Positions 9,195 to 19,754 of a stretch of 64,000 nt of DNA are shown in pieces. The position numbers and the translations under genes are program-made. Each line of letters begins with the position of its first letter. Position 1 is the stretch's first letter. The DNA is from Paradevosia sp036499825 (GTDB lineage: Bacteria; Pseudomonadota; Alphaproteobacteria; Rhizobiales; Devosiaceae). The DNA lies in NCBI GenBank assembly GCA_036499825.1, contig DASYCZ010000042.1, forward strand, positions 1 through 64,000. Reading direction: 5' to 3'. A model generated the notes under the pieces. The model made no database searches. It was not told the origin of the DNA and saw nothing but the letters and a program-made list of their open reading frames with translations.

Positions 9195-10319
9195 GTGACA
9201 GCTTCCCGTTACATTTCCCGTCTGAGGCTTTCGCATTTCCGCAATTATGCGGCGGCGGCGCTCGACCTCGATTCCCGCCATCTGGTGCTGATCGGGCCGA
9301 ACGGCGCCGGCAAGACCAATTTGCTGGAAGCCGTGTCGCTGCTGTCGCCCGGCCGGGGCCTCCGCCGTGCGCCTTTCGAGATCCTTTCCAGCCAGGGCAG
9401 CGACCTGCCCTGGGCCGTGGCCGCAACCGTCGAGACCCATGATGGTCCGGCCGATATCGGCACCGGCATGAATGCGGGCGAGGGGCCCCGGCGCGTGCGC
9501 ATCAACGGCGCCAATGCCCGCTCCGTCGAGGAGATGAGCGACTATCTGCGCGTCCTGTGGCTGACGCCCTCCATGGATGGGCTGTTCTCCGGCCCGGCCG
9601 CCGACCGGCGGCGGTTCCTCGACCGGCTGGTGACCACGCTCATTCCCGGCCATTCGGCCGCTGTTTCCGATTTCGACAAGGCCACCCGCCAGCGCAACCG
9701 CCTCATCGAGGACAATGCCGATCCGCTCTGGATCGGCGCCGTTGAGGCACAGATGGCCGAACAGGCCGCCGCCATCCATTTCGCCCGCATCGATAGCCTC
9801 GGGCACCTGCAGGCGCTGGTCGCCGAAACCGTCGACGAGGGCAGCTTTCCCGCCGCGCGCCTCGCCCTGACCCCGCTCTTCGACGACGGGACCGATCCCG
9901 CCTCGTCGAGCGCCCTCGAGGCCGAGCTCGCGGCCCGCTGGCAGGCCCTTCGCCCCCTTGATCGCGCCGCCGGGCGCACCACATTAGGACCACACCGCGT
10001 CGATCTCGAAGTCTTCCACGCACAAAAGCAGATGCCGGCCGCGCTCGGCTCCACGGGTGAGCAGAAAGCCCTGCTGATCGGCCTGATCCTGGCCCATGCG
10101 CGGCTCGTCGCCCGCATGACCGGCATCACGCCGTTCCTGCTGCTGGACGAGATCGCCGCCCATCTCGATCCCGACCGCCGCGCCGCCCTGTTTGGGGCGC
10201 TCGACAGTCTTCAGACCCAATGCTTCATGACCGGCACCGATCCTGTGCTGTTCGAGGCCCTGGGAAATAGGGCGCAGGTCTTCGCGGTGCGCGACGGAAG
10301 ATTGGCCCAAGGGCCATGA
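9195..10319 (+). CDS. recF: DNA replication/repair protein RecF
   Basis: A 374-residue SMC-like ATPase that helps load RecA at gaps through RecOR. Walker A GPNGAGKTN sits near residue 34, the LIGPNGAGK strand follows an N-terminal SRLRLSHFRNY signature, LGPHRVDLEV lies near 265, and Walker B FLLLDEIAAHLD lies near 313. It starts with GTG. It lies 21 bp after dnaN and is probably cotranscribed with it. Confidence 0.96.
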   Translation: MTASRYISRLRLSHFRNYAAAALDLDSRHLVLIGPNGAGKTNLLEAVSLLSPGRGLRRAPFEILSSQGSDLPWAVAATVETHDGPADIGTGMNAGEGPRRVRINGANARSVEEMSDYLRVLWLTPSMDGLFSGPAADRRRFLDRLVTTLIPGHSAAVSDFDKATRQRNRLIEDNADPLWIGAVEAQMAEQAAAIHFARIDSLGHLQALVAETVDEGSFPAARLALTPLFDDGTDPASSSALEAELAARWQALRPLDRAAGRTTLGPHRVDLEVFHAQKQMPAALGSTGEQKALLIGLILAHARLVARMTGITPFLLLDEIAAHLDPDRRAALFGALDSLQTQCFMTGTDPVLFEALGNRAQVFAVRDGRLAQGP

Positions 10320-10417
10320 ATGCCCCGCAAAACTGCTGAAAAAGGCCATTTTGCTTTGGGATGCTGGCCCCATCCGCTACAACAAATCACTGCATTCTGA
10401 CCCTGATTCGGAAGCTC

Positions 10418-12871
<2,454 letters not shown>

Positions 12872-13279
12872 GGGGGCTTCGGCGGGAGCTCCCTCCATTG
12901 TCCCCGGGGTCCCGGCGTCAGCCGGGATCCACGTTGGGGCTTCTCCACGCTCTGGATGCAGATGGTACGCCACGGACATGGATTCCGGCCTTCGCCGGAA
13001 TGACACCGTGGGTGGGATAATTCTCGGGGATGCCTCCCTGAGCCGGCGGGTGGACCACCCGGCGACGGCAGCATTACGTTGCCGCACTCACCATGGCCCG
13101 CGCTTCATCTCACCATTATCCCCGGGTCATCCCGGCGAAGGCGGGAATCCACGTTGGGGCTTCTCAACGCGCTGGATGCGGATGGGACGCCACAGACATG
13201 GATTCTGGCTCTCCCCGGAAAGACACCGTGGGTGGGATAGAACGGGCTTACGGATTTCCATATCGCGGAGCCATGGGCA
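12872..13279. repeat. intergenic region with two copies of a dispersed palindromic repeat (family A)
   Basis: The 408 bp between gyrB and the convergent CMD-family gene contain two related copies, about 12906-13018 and 13120-13239. Each has paired palindromic ends built on a GGTCATCCCGGCGAAGG-type half and an inverted TGGATTCCGGCCTTCGCC-type half, flanking a core with CACGTTGGGGCTTCT and CTGGATGC. Further copies lie at about 38697-38798 and in the array near 58.6-59.2 kb. No gene is seen here. Confidence 0.8.
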
Positions 13280-13861
13280 TCACGCATAACCGCGCTTCAA
13301 CAGCATGGTGCCGGCGCGGTCGAACTCCTCCGGCGTCGGCATGGCGAAATCCAGCGCCTCGGCGTTCCGGGTGATGATGTTGAACACCGTCATTACCGCC
13401 ATGGCGTCCTCGATGGCGGCAGGCGTAACGCCCGCATCGAGCACTTGCCGCGCATCCGCCGCCGTCACCGCGTCGGGATGGAGCGTCAGCTTTTCGAGGA
13501 AACCCAGCACCACCTTGAGCGCCGACGACAGGTCCGCGGCCCGATAGTCGTCGAGCGCGCCGTCGACCAGCCGGCGCGGCAATTCCTTGGCGGCGATGGC
13601 GCCATGCGCCCCCACGCAGAACGGCGTCGCATTCCACTTGGCCACCATTGCCGCCATCAGCTCGCGCTCGCCGACGCTCCAGGCGCTTGGGCCCCGCATC
13701 GCGGCCTGCGTCCAGGCGCCCATGGTGCCGGCAAAGAAGGCCTTGTGATAGAAGGCGACGCGGGCGGCATCGGGCAAGCGCATGCGCGTCACCAGCGAGA
13801 TGAAGCCGATCAGCAGCCGGCTGCCCAGACTGTCGCCGCGTTCGATCTCATCGAGCCGCAT
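13280..13861 (-). CDS. carboxymuconolactone decarboxylase/AhpD-like protein
   Basis: A 193-residue all-helical protein resembling the CMD/AhpD family. The segment PFCVGAHG near residue 81 keeps a Cys and a His two residues on (C-x2-H), whereas true AhpD has a CxxC pair plus a downstream His, so the redox chemistry may be reduced or different. It overlaps the preceding small gene by 14 bp and is the last gene of an ArsR-SRPBCC-small protein-CMD operon. The substrate is unknown. Confidence 0.7.
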   Translation of the reverse strand: MRLDEIERGDSLGSRLLIGFISLVTRMRLPDAARVAFYHKAFFAGTMGAWTQAAMRGPSAWSVGERELMAAMVAKWNATPFCVGAHGAIAAKELPRRLVDGALDDYRAADLSSALKVVLGFLEKLTLHPDAVTAADARQVLDAGVTPAAIEDAMAVMTVFNIITRNAEALDFAMPTPEEFDRAGTMLLKRGYA

Positions 13862-14180
13862 CGCTCGCCTCCCGGAGGGCCCCGAGCCCGGCCTTCCAGC
13901 GCCTGAGCGCCGCCCCGACGCCGGCGGCGGCCACGATCTCGAACGCCGCTTTCTGGCTGCCCGTTGCGGCCAGCACCTCCGCCACCTGGGCGTCCGTTAC
14001 CCCGTAGGCCGCCTCCCCGATCTGGCGCGCCAAGGCGTCATAAGGCGCGGCGATCGCCACGCCCCCGCTGGCGCGGGCCCCCACCTGCTGGCGCAATTCC
14101 GGCGGCGTCAGCGCCGGCGCCCGGAACACCGCCTCTTCCAGCGCCTCGGCGTGGCGTTCGTGGGCCGCAGGCGTCGTCAT
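13848..14180 (-). CDS. small helical protein of unknown function
   Basis: A 110-residue Ala-rich, predicted mostly helical protein. I do not recognise the family. The ATG at 14180 overlaps the stop of the SRPBCC gene by 4 bp, and the gene itself overlaps the CMD-family gene by 14 bp, so it is clearly part of that operon. The tight coupling suggests it is a partner or second half of the CMD-family protein: both are helical and the C-terminal segment has an AAGVGAALRRWK helix. No signal peptide or membrane segment. Confidence 0.6.
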   Translation of the reverse strand: MTTPAAHERHAEALEEAVFRAPALTPPELRQQVGARASGGVAIAAPYDALARQIGEAAYGVTDAQVAEVLAATGSQKAAFEIVAAAGVGAALRRWKAGLGALREASDAAR

Positions 14181-14644
14181 TGCGGCGTCCTCCCCTCGGC
14201 GATGGCGGCGAAACGCTCCAGGATGCTGCTCCAGCCATCGAAGATCTGCAGCGCCTTTCCGGCATCGGGTCCATAATTCTCGAACTTGCTGTGCACGATG
14301 CGCACCTCGGTTTCCCCGCCCCCGACATCGCGGAAGGTGACTTCTACCTCGGTCAAAAGCGCGGGATCGAATTTCCAGTTCATGCCGATGCGCCAGGCGA
14401 GCACCAGGCGGGCAGGCGGCTCCCAGGCCAGCACATTGCCCCATTGGCACTCGCTGCCATCGCTGCCGATCTCGAACCAGCGGCCGCCCGGATGCGGCTC
14501 CATCACCACCTTCTGCATCGGCGCGCTGCCGATCGTATAGGTCGGCGGCCACCATTTGATCGGGTTGAGGGTGAAGAACGAAAACGCATATTCGCGCGTC
14601 GCCCTGACGCGGATCGACTTGGTGATGGCAAGCGGGGAGGTCAT
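14177..14644 (-). CDS. SRPBCC (AHSA1-like) domain protein
   Basis: A 155-residue START/Bet v1-like protein of the AHSA1 group, a helix-grip fold that usually binds hydrophobic ligands. The tryptophan-rich segment NPIKWWPP, the PGGRWFEIG strand and the terminal helix GWSSILERFAA are typical. The ATG at 14644 overlaps the ArsR gene stop by 4 bp, which decides the start over an upstream in-frame codon. ArsR-AHSA1 pairs of this kind are common in proteobacteria, but the ligand is generally unknown. Confidence 0.85.
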   Translation of the reverse strand: MTSPLAITKSIRVRATREYAFSFFTLNPIKWWPPTYTIGSAPMQKVVMEPHPGGRWFEIGSDGSECQWGNVLAWEPPARLVLAWRIGMNWKFDPALLTEVEVTFRDVGGGETEVRIVHSKFENYGPDAGKALQIFDGWSSILERFAAIAEGRTPQ

Positions 14645-14958
14645 TGTTTTTCGTCCGTGCTGGTCTCGATTTCTCTGGCGAAGGCGGCGAGAGCGTCGGT
14701 CCACATACTGTCGAGCCAGCGCCGCATATGCGTCAACCCGGTGGGATCGATCCGATAGATGTTGCGGGTTCCAAGCGTTTCCGACCGCACCAGGCTCGCG
14801 GCTTTCAGCACTTTCAGATGCTGCGACACGGCGGATTGCGACACCGGCAGGGCGCGGGTGATCTCCGCCACCGAATGCGGATGCGCGGCAAGCATCTCGA
14901 ACACGGCACGCCGCGTTGGATCCGCCAATGCGACGATGCCGCCATAATCATAAGTCAT
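14641..14958 (-). CDS. ArsR-family (winged-helix) transcriptional regulator
   Basis: A 105-residue regulator. The DPTRRAVFEMLA opening, the recognition helix VSQSAVSQHLKVLKAASLV near residues 38-56, and the YRIDPTGL wing match ArsR/SmtB regulators. No CxC metal site is present, so it is probably of the non-metal subgroup paired with SRPBCC proteins. A direct repeat AATCATAAGT (14946-14955 and 14963-14972, period 17) overlaps its start codon and is a likely autoregulatory operator. Confidence 0.9.
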   Translation of the reverse strand: MTYDYGGIVALADPTRRAVFEMLAAHPHSVAEITRALPVSQSAVSQHLKVLKAASLVRSETLGTRNIYRIDPTGLTHMRRWLDSMWTDALAAFAREIETSTDEKQ

Positions 14959-14972
14959 AACTAATCATAAGT
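14946..14972. promoter_or_regulatory. direct repeat at the arsR start, candidate operator
   Basis: Two identical 10-mers AATCATAAGT start 17 bp apart and span the arsR start codon (14956-14958, read on the minus strand). The AT-rich composition contrasts with the surrounding sequence. Regulation by the adjacent ArsR is inferred. Confidence 0.45.
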
Positions 14973-15069
14973 ATAAACTGATGAAGACGTCAACTCCATA
15001 TCGGACGCCTTGACCGGCCTCCGGCCATGACGGCCGAAGGCAATGCGCGCATTTGTGTGTCGGGCCGCC

Positions 15070-15522
15070 TCACCCCTCCACGACCCTTCCCAGCGCATCC
15101 ATCAGGCCGTTGGTTCCGGCTTCGCGCTGCTTGACGTTGTCCAGGCCATCGAGGAACGCGCCGTTTTCGGTGACGATCATATGCGTGCCCGCGGGGGTCG
15201 GCTTGAACTCGATGGTGGCCAGCGACACCGAGATGCGCTCGCCGTTGAGGTGCATGTCGTAGGTATAGATGATGCGCTCATTGGGGATGATGTCCTGGTA
15301 GAGCGCGTCGAAACTATAGGTGCTGCCATGGAATTCGCCGGTATTGGATTCCTTGCCGCCGACGCGGAAATCGAAGCTGCGCTTGGCGTTCTGCTCCTCG
15401 GGGCCGCCGAACCATTTGTTCTTGATGGCTGGGTCCGCAAAGGCCGCGAACACCTTGGCGGGCGAGGCCTTGTAGTTGCGCTCGACCACGAAGGTGCCGT
15501 GGGCGATGGATCGTTCGGTCAT
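15070..15522 (-). CDS. SRPBCC (AHSA1-like) domain protein
   Basis: A 150-residue AHSA1-type protein with the characteristic early segment NYKASPAKVFAAFADP, KWFGG near residue 38, FDFRVGG, and a late G-T-H-M-I-V-T-E-N-G strand. The ATG at 15522 has an AAGGAG site six bases upstream; the longer in-frame start is less likely. It follows the second ArsR gene by about 85 bp on the same strand and is its probable target. Possible ligand-binding role, substrate unknown. Confidence 0.85.
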   Translation of the reverse strand: MTERSIAHGTFVVERNYKASPAKVFAAFADPAIKNKWFGGPEEQNAKRSFDFRVGGKESNTGEFHGSTYSFDALYQDIIPNERIIYTYDMHLNGERISVSLATIEFKPTPAGTHMIVTENGAFLDGLDNVKQREAGTNGLMDALGRVVEG

Positions 15523-15606
15523 GAGAGTCTCCTTGGTAAAAATGGTCAAAGCTTCGCCGTCGCCGCGACGGGGCGGCGTCGGCCTGTTTGGGGAGCCGGT
15601 GCCCGG

Positions 15607-15948
15607 TCAGGCGGTATTCTGGTCCTCGGCTTCGCCCAGCAGTTCGCCCAGCCGGTCGAGGCGATTGCTCCAGGCGATGCGCCGTTCGTTTATCCATTGC
15701 TCGGCAAGGCTGAGGGCGCCGGTATCGATGGTGCAGGTGCGCACCCGTCCCACCTTCTGGCTGCGCACCAGCCCGCTCGCCTCGAGCACCTGCAGGTGCT
15801 GCACTACCGCCGGCAGCGACATGTCGAACGGCTTGGCCAGCTCGCTGACCGAGGCCGGCCCGCGGCTGAGGCGTTCGACCATCAGCCGCCGGGTCGGATC
15901 GCCCAGGGCCTGGAACATGAGATCGAGTGAGGGTTGTTGGTTAAGCAT
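15607..15948 (-). CDS. ArsR-family (winged-helix) transcriptional regulator
   Basis: A 113-residue ArsR-type regulator: ALGDPTRRLMVERL opening, recognition helix MSLPAVVQHLQVLEASGLV near residues 43-61, and RTCTIDTGAL wing. No metal-binding cysteines are visible. It heads the second ArsR-SRPBCC pair and is preceded by a TACTTAAGTA palindrome at 15950-15959, immediately before the ATG. Confidence 0.9.
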   Translation of the reverse strand: MLNQQPSLDLMFQALGDPTRRLMVERLSRGPASVSELAKPFDMSLPAVVQHLQVLEASGLVRSQKVGRVRTCTIDTGALSLAEQWINERRIAWSNRLDRLGELLGEAEDQNTA

Positions 15949-15949
15949 G

Positions 15950-15959
15950 TACTTAAGTA
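15950..15959. promoter_or_regulatory. palindrome TACTTAAGTA upstream of arsR, candidate operator
   Basis: A perfect 10-bp palindrome one base before the start codon (the gene reads leftward from 15948). Binding there by the ArsR product would block its own translation-start region or promoter; this is inferred from position and symmetry. Confidence 0.5.
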
Positions 15960-15978
15960 TCGTGCGGTGCCGCGCCTG

Positions 15979-16560
15979 TCAACCACCGGCATCGCCCTCA
16001 CGCATCGGCGCGTAGCGCAGATGCACGACGCCCCCGGAAAACGTTCGCGTGCTCAAGAGCCTGAGGCGCAATTGCCGGTGGAGGTCCTGGAAGAACGGCT
16101 TGCCGCCCCCGACCGCCACGGGAACGACATAGAGCCAGTATTCGTCGATGAGGTCGAGCGCCATGAAGCTCGCCGCGAGGCCCGCCCCGCTTACCGACAT
16201 ATCCTTGCCGGGCTCGGCCTTGAGCCTTCGCACCACCTCGGCGATATCGCCCTCGGCGAGCGTGGCGCCATGGCCGACGCTGGTGAGATGCCGGGAAAAC
16301 ACGATGTGCCGGGCCTGTTGCCAGCGCCGCGAGAAGTCCACCACCAGGGGCGGTGCGTCCGGGTCCTGGTCGGCCGTCGGCCAATAGGCCGACATCATCT
16401 CCCACATGCGCCGGCCATAAAGGTCGGTGTCGATATGGTCATAGTGGTCGTTGAAATGCTGGTGCAGCTCGGCATCGGGCTCGGCCCAGTCGAACCTGCC
16501 GCCGCGATCCTCGATATAGCCATCGAGCGACATCGGGATGGCGTAGATGATTTTCCGCAT
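15979..16560 (-). CDS. dihydrofolate reductase/RibD C-terminal-like protein
   Basis: A 193-residue member of the DHFR-like RibD C-terminal family, usually NADPH-dependent reductases of unknown substrate. Family signs are the MSLDGYIED opening, YGRRMWEMM near residue 50, VFSRHL near 87, the GKDMSVSGAGLAASF phosphate-binding loop near 117, and the late strand YVVPVAVGGGKPFF. Proteins of this family are often found beside ArsR/SRPBCC genes, as here. The start is the ATG at 16560 with a GAAAGG site upstream. Confidence 0.85.
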   Translation of the reverse strand: MRKIIYAIPMSLDGYIEDRGGRFDWAEPDAELHQHFNDHYDHIDTDLYGRRMWEMMSAYWPTADQDPDAPPLVVDFSRRWQQARHIVFSRHLTSVGHGATLAEGDIAEVVRRLKAEPGKDMSVSGAGLAASFMALDLIDEYWLYVVPVAVGGGKPFFQDLHRQLRLRLLSTRTFSGGVVHLRYAPMREGDAGG

Positions 16561-16894
16561 GCTCGGCCTTTCTCGCCGGCCGCGCCTGCCCGAGGCGAGG
16601 GACGGGCATTGCGGCAGGAGTTGGGGCGGGCTATCCTTTTGGTCTCGCGGGGCAAAACCCCCAGCGTCAGCCGGCCCCAAAGCTGTCACCAGGGCGCAAC
16701 ACATAAGCGTCAACCTCTGGACTTTCACATAAACCGGCCACATTTGCCATCGATAGCGAAACCCGCGCAAACGCTGCCGCAAGGCTTCGCCTTTCTGCCA
16801 TAAGCTGCTAGACCGAGCTGCAGCGTATGAGCGCTTTGCGACCACCATATTCTGGCGCTGCGGCAGCGCCGCCGAGGAAAGGCCCGAGGCCCGC
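16561..16894. other. intergenic region, divergent promoters presumed
   Basis: The 334 bp between the divergent reductase and PBP genes contain no convincing gene. Short antisense frames here look like shadows. I see no clear hairpin or operator. Confidence 0.4.
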
Positions 16895-19165
16895 ATGGAA
16901 TTTCGTATCTCCCAGGACGATCGCGTCGGAGCCTCGCCGCGCAGCAAGGCCAAGGCCGGCTCCGGCAAGGCCAGTGCCGGCGGCAAGCGGGTCGAGCCCA
17001 CCATGGGAGCCGCGGTCGGCACCTTCGTCGATGATGAGCGCAGCGGCCGCACGCCGCCGGGCAAGCCCCAAAAGCGCGGCAAGACGCAAAAGCTGAAGGG
17101 CAGGAAGCCGCGCAAGCGCCGCACCGCCGGCAGCTTCCTCGTCAAGATCTTCTACTGGTTCTTCATCCTGTGCGTCTGGGGCGGCATCGCCGTCGCCGGT
17201 GTCGTGGTGTATTTCGCCGCCCAGCTGCCGGCTTCCAATACCTGGGCCATTCCCGCCCGTCCGGCCAATATCCGCATCGTGGCCGCCGACGGACAACTGA
17301 TCTCCAATCGCGGCAAGACCGGCGGCGAAGCCATTTCGCTGCAGGAAATGCCCTATTACGTGCCCGAGGCCGTCATCGCCATCGAGGACCGCCGCTTCAT
17401 GAGCCATTTCGGCGTCGATCCGATCGGCATCATGGCGGCGCTGATGGACAATTTCCGCGCCGGCGGGCTCGAACGCGGCGGCTCGACCATCACCCAGCAG
17501 CTCGCCAAGAACCTGTTCCTGACCCCCGACCAGACCTTCGGCCGTAAGGTGCAGGAAGCCGTGCTCGCCCTTTGGCTGGAGCGCAACTACACCAAAGACC
17601 AGATCATCGAGCTCTATCTCAACCGCATGTTCTTCGGCCACAATGCCTATGGCATCGAGGCGGCGGCGCAGACCTATTTCGGCAAATCGGCGCGCAACCT
17701 GTCGCTGGCCGAGGCCGCGACGCTTGCCGGCACCCTCAAGGGCCCGTCGAGCTACAATCCCAAATCCAACCCGCAGCGGTCCGCCGAGCGCCAGAAGCTG
17801 GTGCTGCAGGCCATGGCCGACGAGGGCTATATCAGCCAGGACGAGGCCAAGGCCGCCACCATCGATCCCAACCAGCCCATCCGCACGCGCGTGGCGGGTT
17901 CGGAAGGCTATGTGGCCGATTGGGTCGAAACGCTGATGCAGTCCTATCTGGGCGATATCAAGCAGGACGTCATCGTCCACACCACGATCAACTGGGACCT
18001 GCAAAAGCAGGCGGAGTTCCTGGTCAAGGAAGCGGTGGCCAAGAACGGCCCGAAGCGCGGCTTCAGCCAGGGCGCGCTCGTCGCCATGGATACCGATGGC
18101 ACCGTGCGCGCCATGGTGGGCGGCGTCGATTACGCCAAGAGTCAGTATAACCGCGCCATCACGGCGCATCGCCAGCCCGGCTCGGCCTTCAAGCCGTTCG
18201 TCTATCTGGCTGCCATGGAAAAGGGCTATACGCCCGACACCATCGCGGACGATGCGCCCTTCACCTATAATGGCTGGAGCCCGGAAAACGCCTCGCATAA
18301 ATTCGCCGGGCCCGTGACGCTGCGCACCGGCCTCACCTATTCGCTCAACACCATCGCGGCCCGCCTTGCCATCGATGTGACGCCGCAGGTCGTGGTCAAT
18401 ACCGCCATGCGCCTGGGTATCTCCTCGCCGCTCGAGGCCGTGCCCTCCATCGCGCTCGGCACGTCCGGCGTGTCGCTGCTGGAATTGACCGCCGCCTATG
18501 CGCCTTTCGCCAATAACGGCCAGGGCGTCATCGCCAACGTCATCACCAGCATCGAGACGTCCGACGGCAAGGTGCTCTACCAGGCGACCCCGGCCGGCCC
18601 CGGCCAGGTGATCGATCCCTATGTGGTGGGCGAGATGAACGACATGCTGGGCAGCAATGTCGAGGTCGGCACCGGCAAGGCCGCCCATATTCCGGGCTGG
18701 CAGATCGCCGGCAAGACCGGCACCAGCCAGAAGGGCCGCGACGCCGTGTTCGTGGGCTATTCGGCCCGCATGGTCACCGGCGTCTGGCTCGGCAATGACG
18801 ACGACACCAAGACCTCGCTCAGCGGCGGCAGCATCCCGGCCCAGATCTGGTCCGATTTCATGACCAAGGCCCATAAGGGCCTGCAGGTCGCCAACCTGCC
18901 GCATGGCCCCGCGCCCAATGCCGCCCTGGCGGACGCCCCGATGCGCCCGATGATGGATGCCGCCGGCAACCCGGTGCTGACGCCCGATGGCGAACAGGTC
19001 TACGAGCCGATCCCGGCCGGCGAAGCCCAGGTCCCCTCCGGCGCCGCGGCCCCGCAGAACAACGGCCAGACCCTGCAGCCGCCCCAGCAGTTCACCGAGC
19101 AACAGGCCCCCGCCGACGGCAAGACCACCATCAACGACCTGATCAACAGCGACCTGCAGAACTAG
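16895..19165 (+). CDS. class A penicillin-binding protein (PBP1A-type transglycosylase/transpeptidase)
   Basis: A 756-residue bifunctional peptidoglycan synthase. After a basic cytoplasmic tail of about 80 residues (rich in Lys/Arg) comes one membrane helix at about 81-110. The glycosyltransferase domain has the catalytic EDRRF at 164-168 and GGSTITQQLAKN at 195-206. The transpeptidase domain has the SxxK serine motif at 430-433 (PGSAFKPF), SLN at 483-485 and KTGT at 607-610. A Pro/Gln-rich tail ends the protein. The cytoplasmic tail is long for a PBP1A. It is probably monocistronic. Confidence 0.95.
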   Translation: MEFRISQDDRVGASPRSKAKAGSGKASAGGKRVEPTMGAAVGTFVDDERSGRTPPGKPQKRGKTQKLKGRKPRKRRTAGSFLVKIFYWFFILCVWGGIAVAGVVVYFAAQLPASNTWAIPARPANIRIVAADGQLISNRGKTGGEAISLQEMPYYVPEAVIAIEDRRFMSHFGVDPIGIMAALMDNFRAGGLERGGSTITQQLAKNLFLTPDQTFGRKVQEAVLALWLERNYTKDQIIELYLNRMFFGHNAYGIEAAAQTYFGKSARNLSLAEAATLAGTLKGPSSYNPKSNPQRSAERQKLVLQAMADEGYISQDEAKAATIDPNQPIRTRVAGSEGYVADWVETLMQSYLGDIKQDVIVHTTINWDLQKQAEFLVKEAVAKNGPKRGFSQGALVAMDTDGTVRAMVGGVDYAKSQYNRAITAHRQPGSAFKPFVYLAAMEKGYTPDTIADDAPFTYNGWSPENASHKFAGPVTLRTGLTYSLNTIAARLAIDVTPQVVVNTAMRLGISSPLEAVPSIALGTSGVSLLELTAAYAPFANNGQGVIANVITSIETSDGKVLYQATPAGPGQVIDPYVVGEMNDMLGSNVEVGTGKAAHIPGWQIAGKTGTSQKGRDAVFVGYSARMVTGVWLGNDDDTKTSLSGGSIPAQIWSDFMTKAHKGLQVANLPHGPAPNAALADAPMRPMMDAAGNPVLTPDGEQVYEPIPAGEAQVPSGAAAPQNNGQTLQPPQQFTEQQAPADGKTTINDLINSDLQN

Positions 19166-19289
19166 GTCGATAGCTCGGGCCTGTCCGCCGGCGTTGCCGC
19201 AACGGGCGGCAGTGCGTGCGGCTTCCCCCCTCCCATCCTCCCCCACAAGGGGGGAGGTGAAGAGGGGCTGGTGCTCTCCGCCCTCGCCC

Positions 19290-19754
19290 CTACGCCTTAT
19301 CCATCGGGTCCATCAGCGTATGCAGCCGGTCGGCGCCAAGCCGGGCCAGTTTCAGCGTCAACGCTTTGCGCCGCGCACCGGGGAGGGGCGCGTCTACCGC
19401 GGGGCGGAGGATGGCGGCGTCGTGGCCGTCGCCCACCATCAGGCCCTCGCTCAACGGGAAGATGTCGGGGTCGAGTTCGGGGGGCTTGGCGAAATAGAAG
19501 CGGTCGCAGAAATCCTTGTAGTGGTGCCATTTGGCGTCGACCTGGAAATCGATGAGGCTCGATTTGATCTCGACGATCCAGATTTCGCCCCTGGGGCCGA
19601 CGCCCAGCACGTCGGCGCGCCGGCCATTGGCCAGGGGCACTTCGGTAAGGCAGCAGACGTCGTGCTGTTCGCGCAAAAACCGCATCACCCCGCGCTGCAC
19701 CCTGAGCGCCGTGGGGCTTTGCCGAAGGTCGACGATGGGCGGCAGGTCAGCCAT
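19290..19754 (-). CDS. MmcB-family DNA repair protein
   Basis: A 154-residue protein of the MmcB family, described in alphaproteobacteria as an SOS-linked repair protein with a predicted PD-(D/E)xK nuclease fold. The nuclease-like motif is visible as RADVLGV followed by EIWIVEIKSS near residues 45-65, and KWHHYKDFCDRFYFAK follows. The start lies within 8 bp of the end of the adjacent MFS gene (overlap 19747-19754), so the two may be cotranscribed. No LexA box was searched for. Confidence 0.85.
   Translation of the reverse strand: MADLPPIVDLRQSPTALRVQRGVMRFLREQHDVCCLTEVPLANGRRADVLGVGPRGEIWIVEIKSSLIDFQVDAKWHHYKDFCDRFYFAKPPELDPDIFPLSEGLMVGDGHDAAILRPAVDAPLPGARRKALTLKLARLGADRLHTLMDPMDKA

Noticed and set aside
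7662..9806. 714-residue minus-strand frame over dnaN/recF
   Set aside because: Shadow of essential replication genes, without recognisable domain.
19226..19280. short coding gene between PBP and MmcB
   Set aside because: The segment is repeat-like and has no ribosome site or conserved-looking product.
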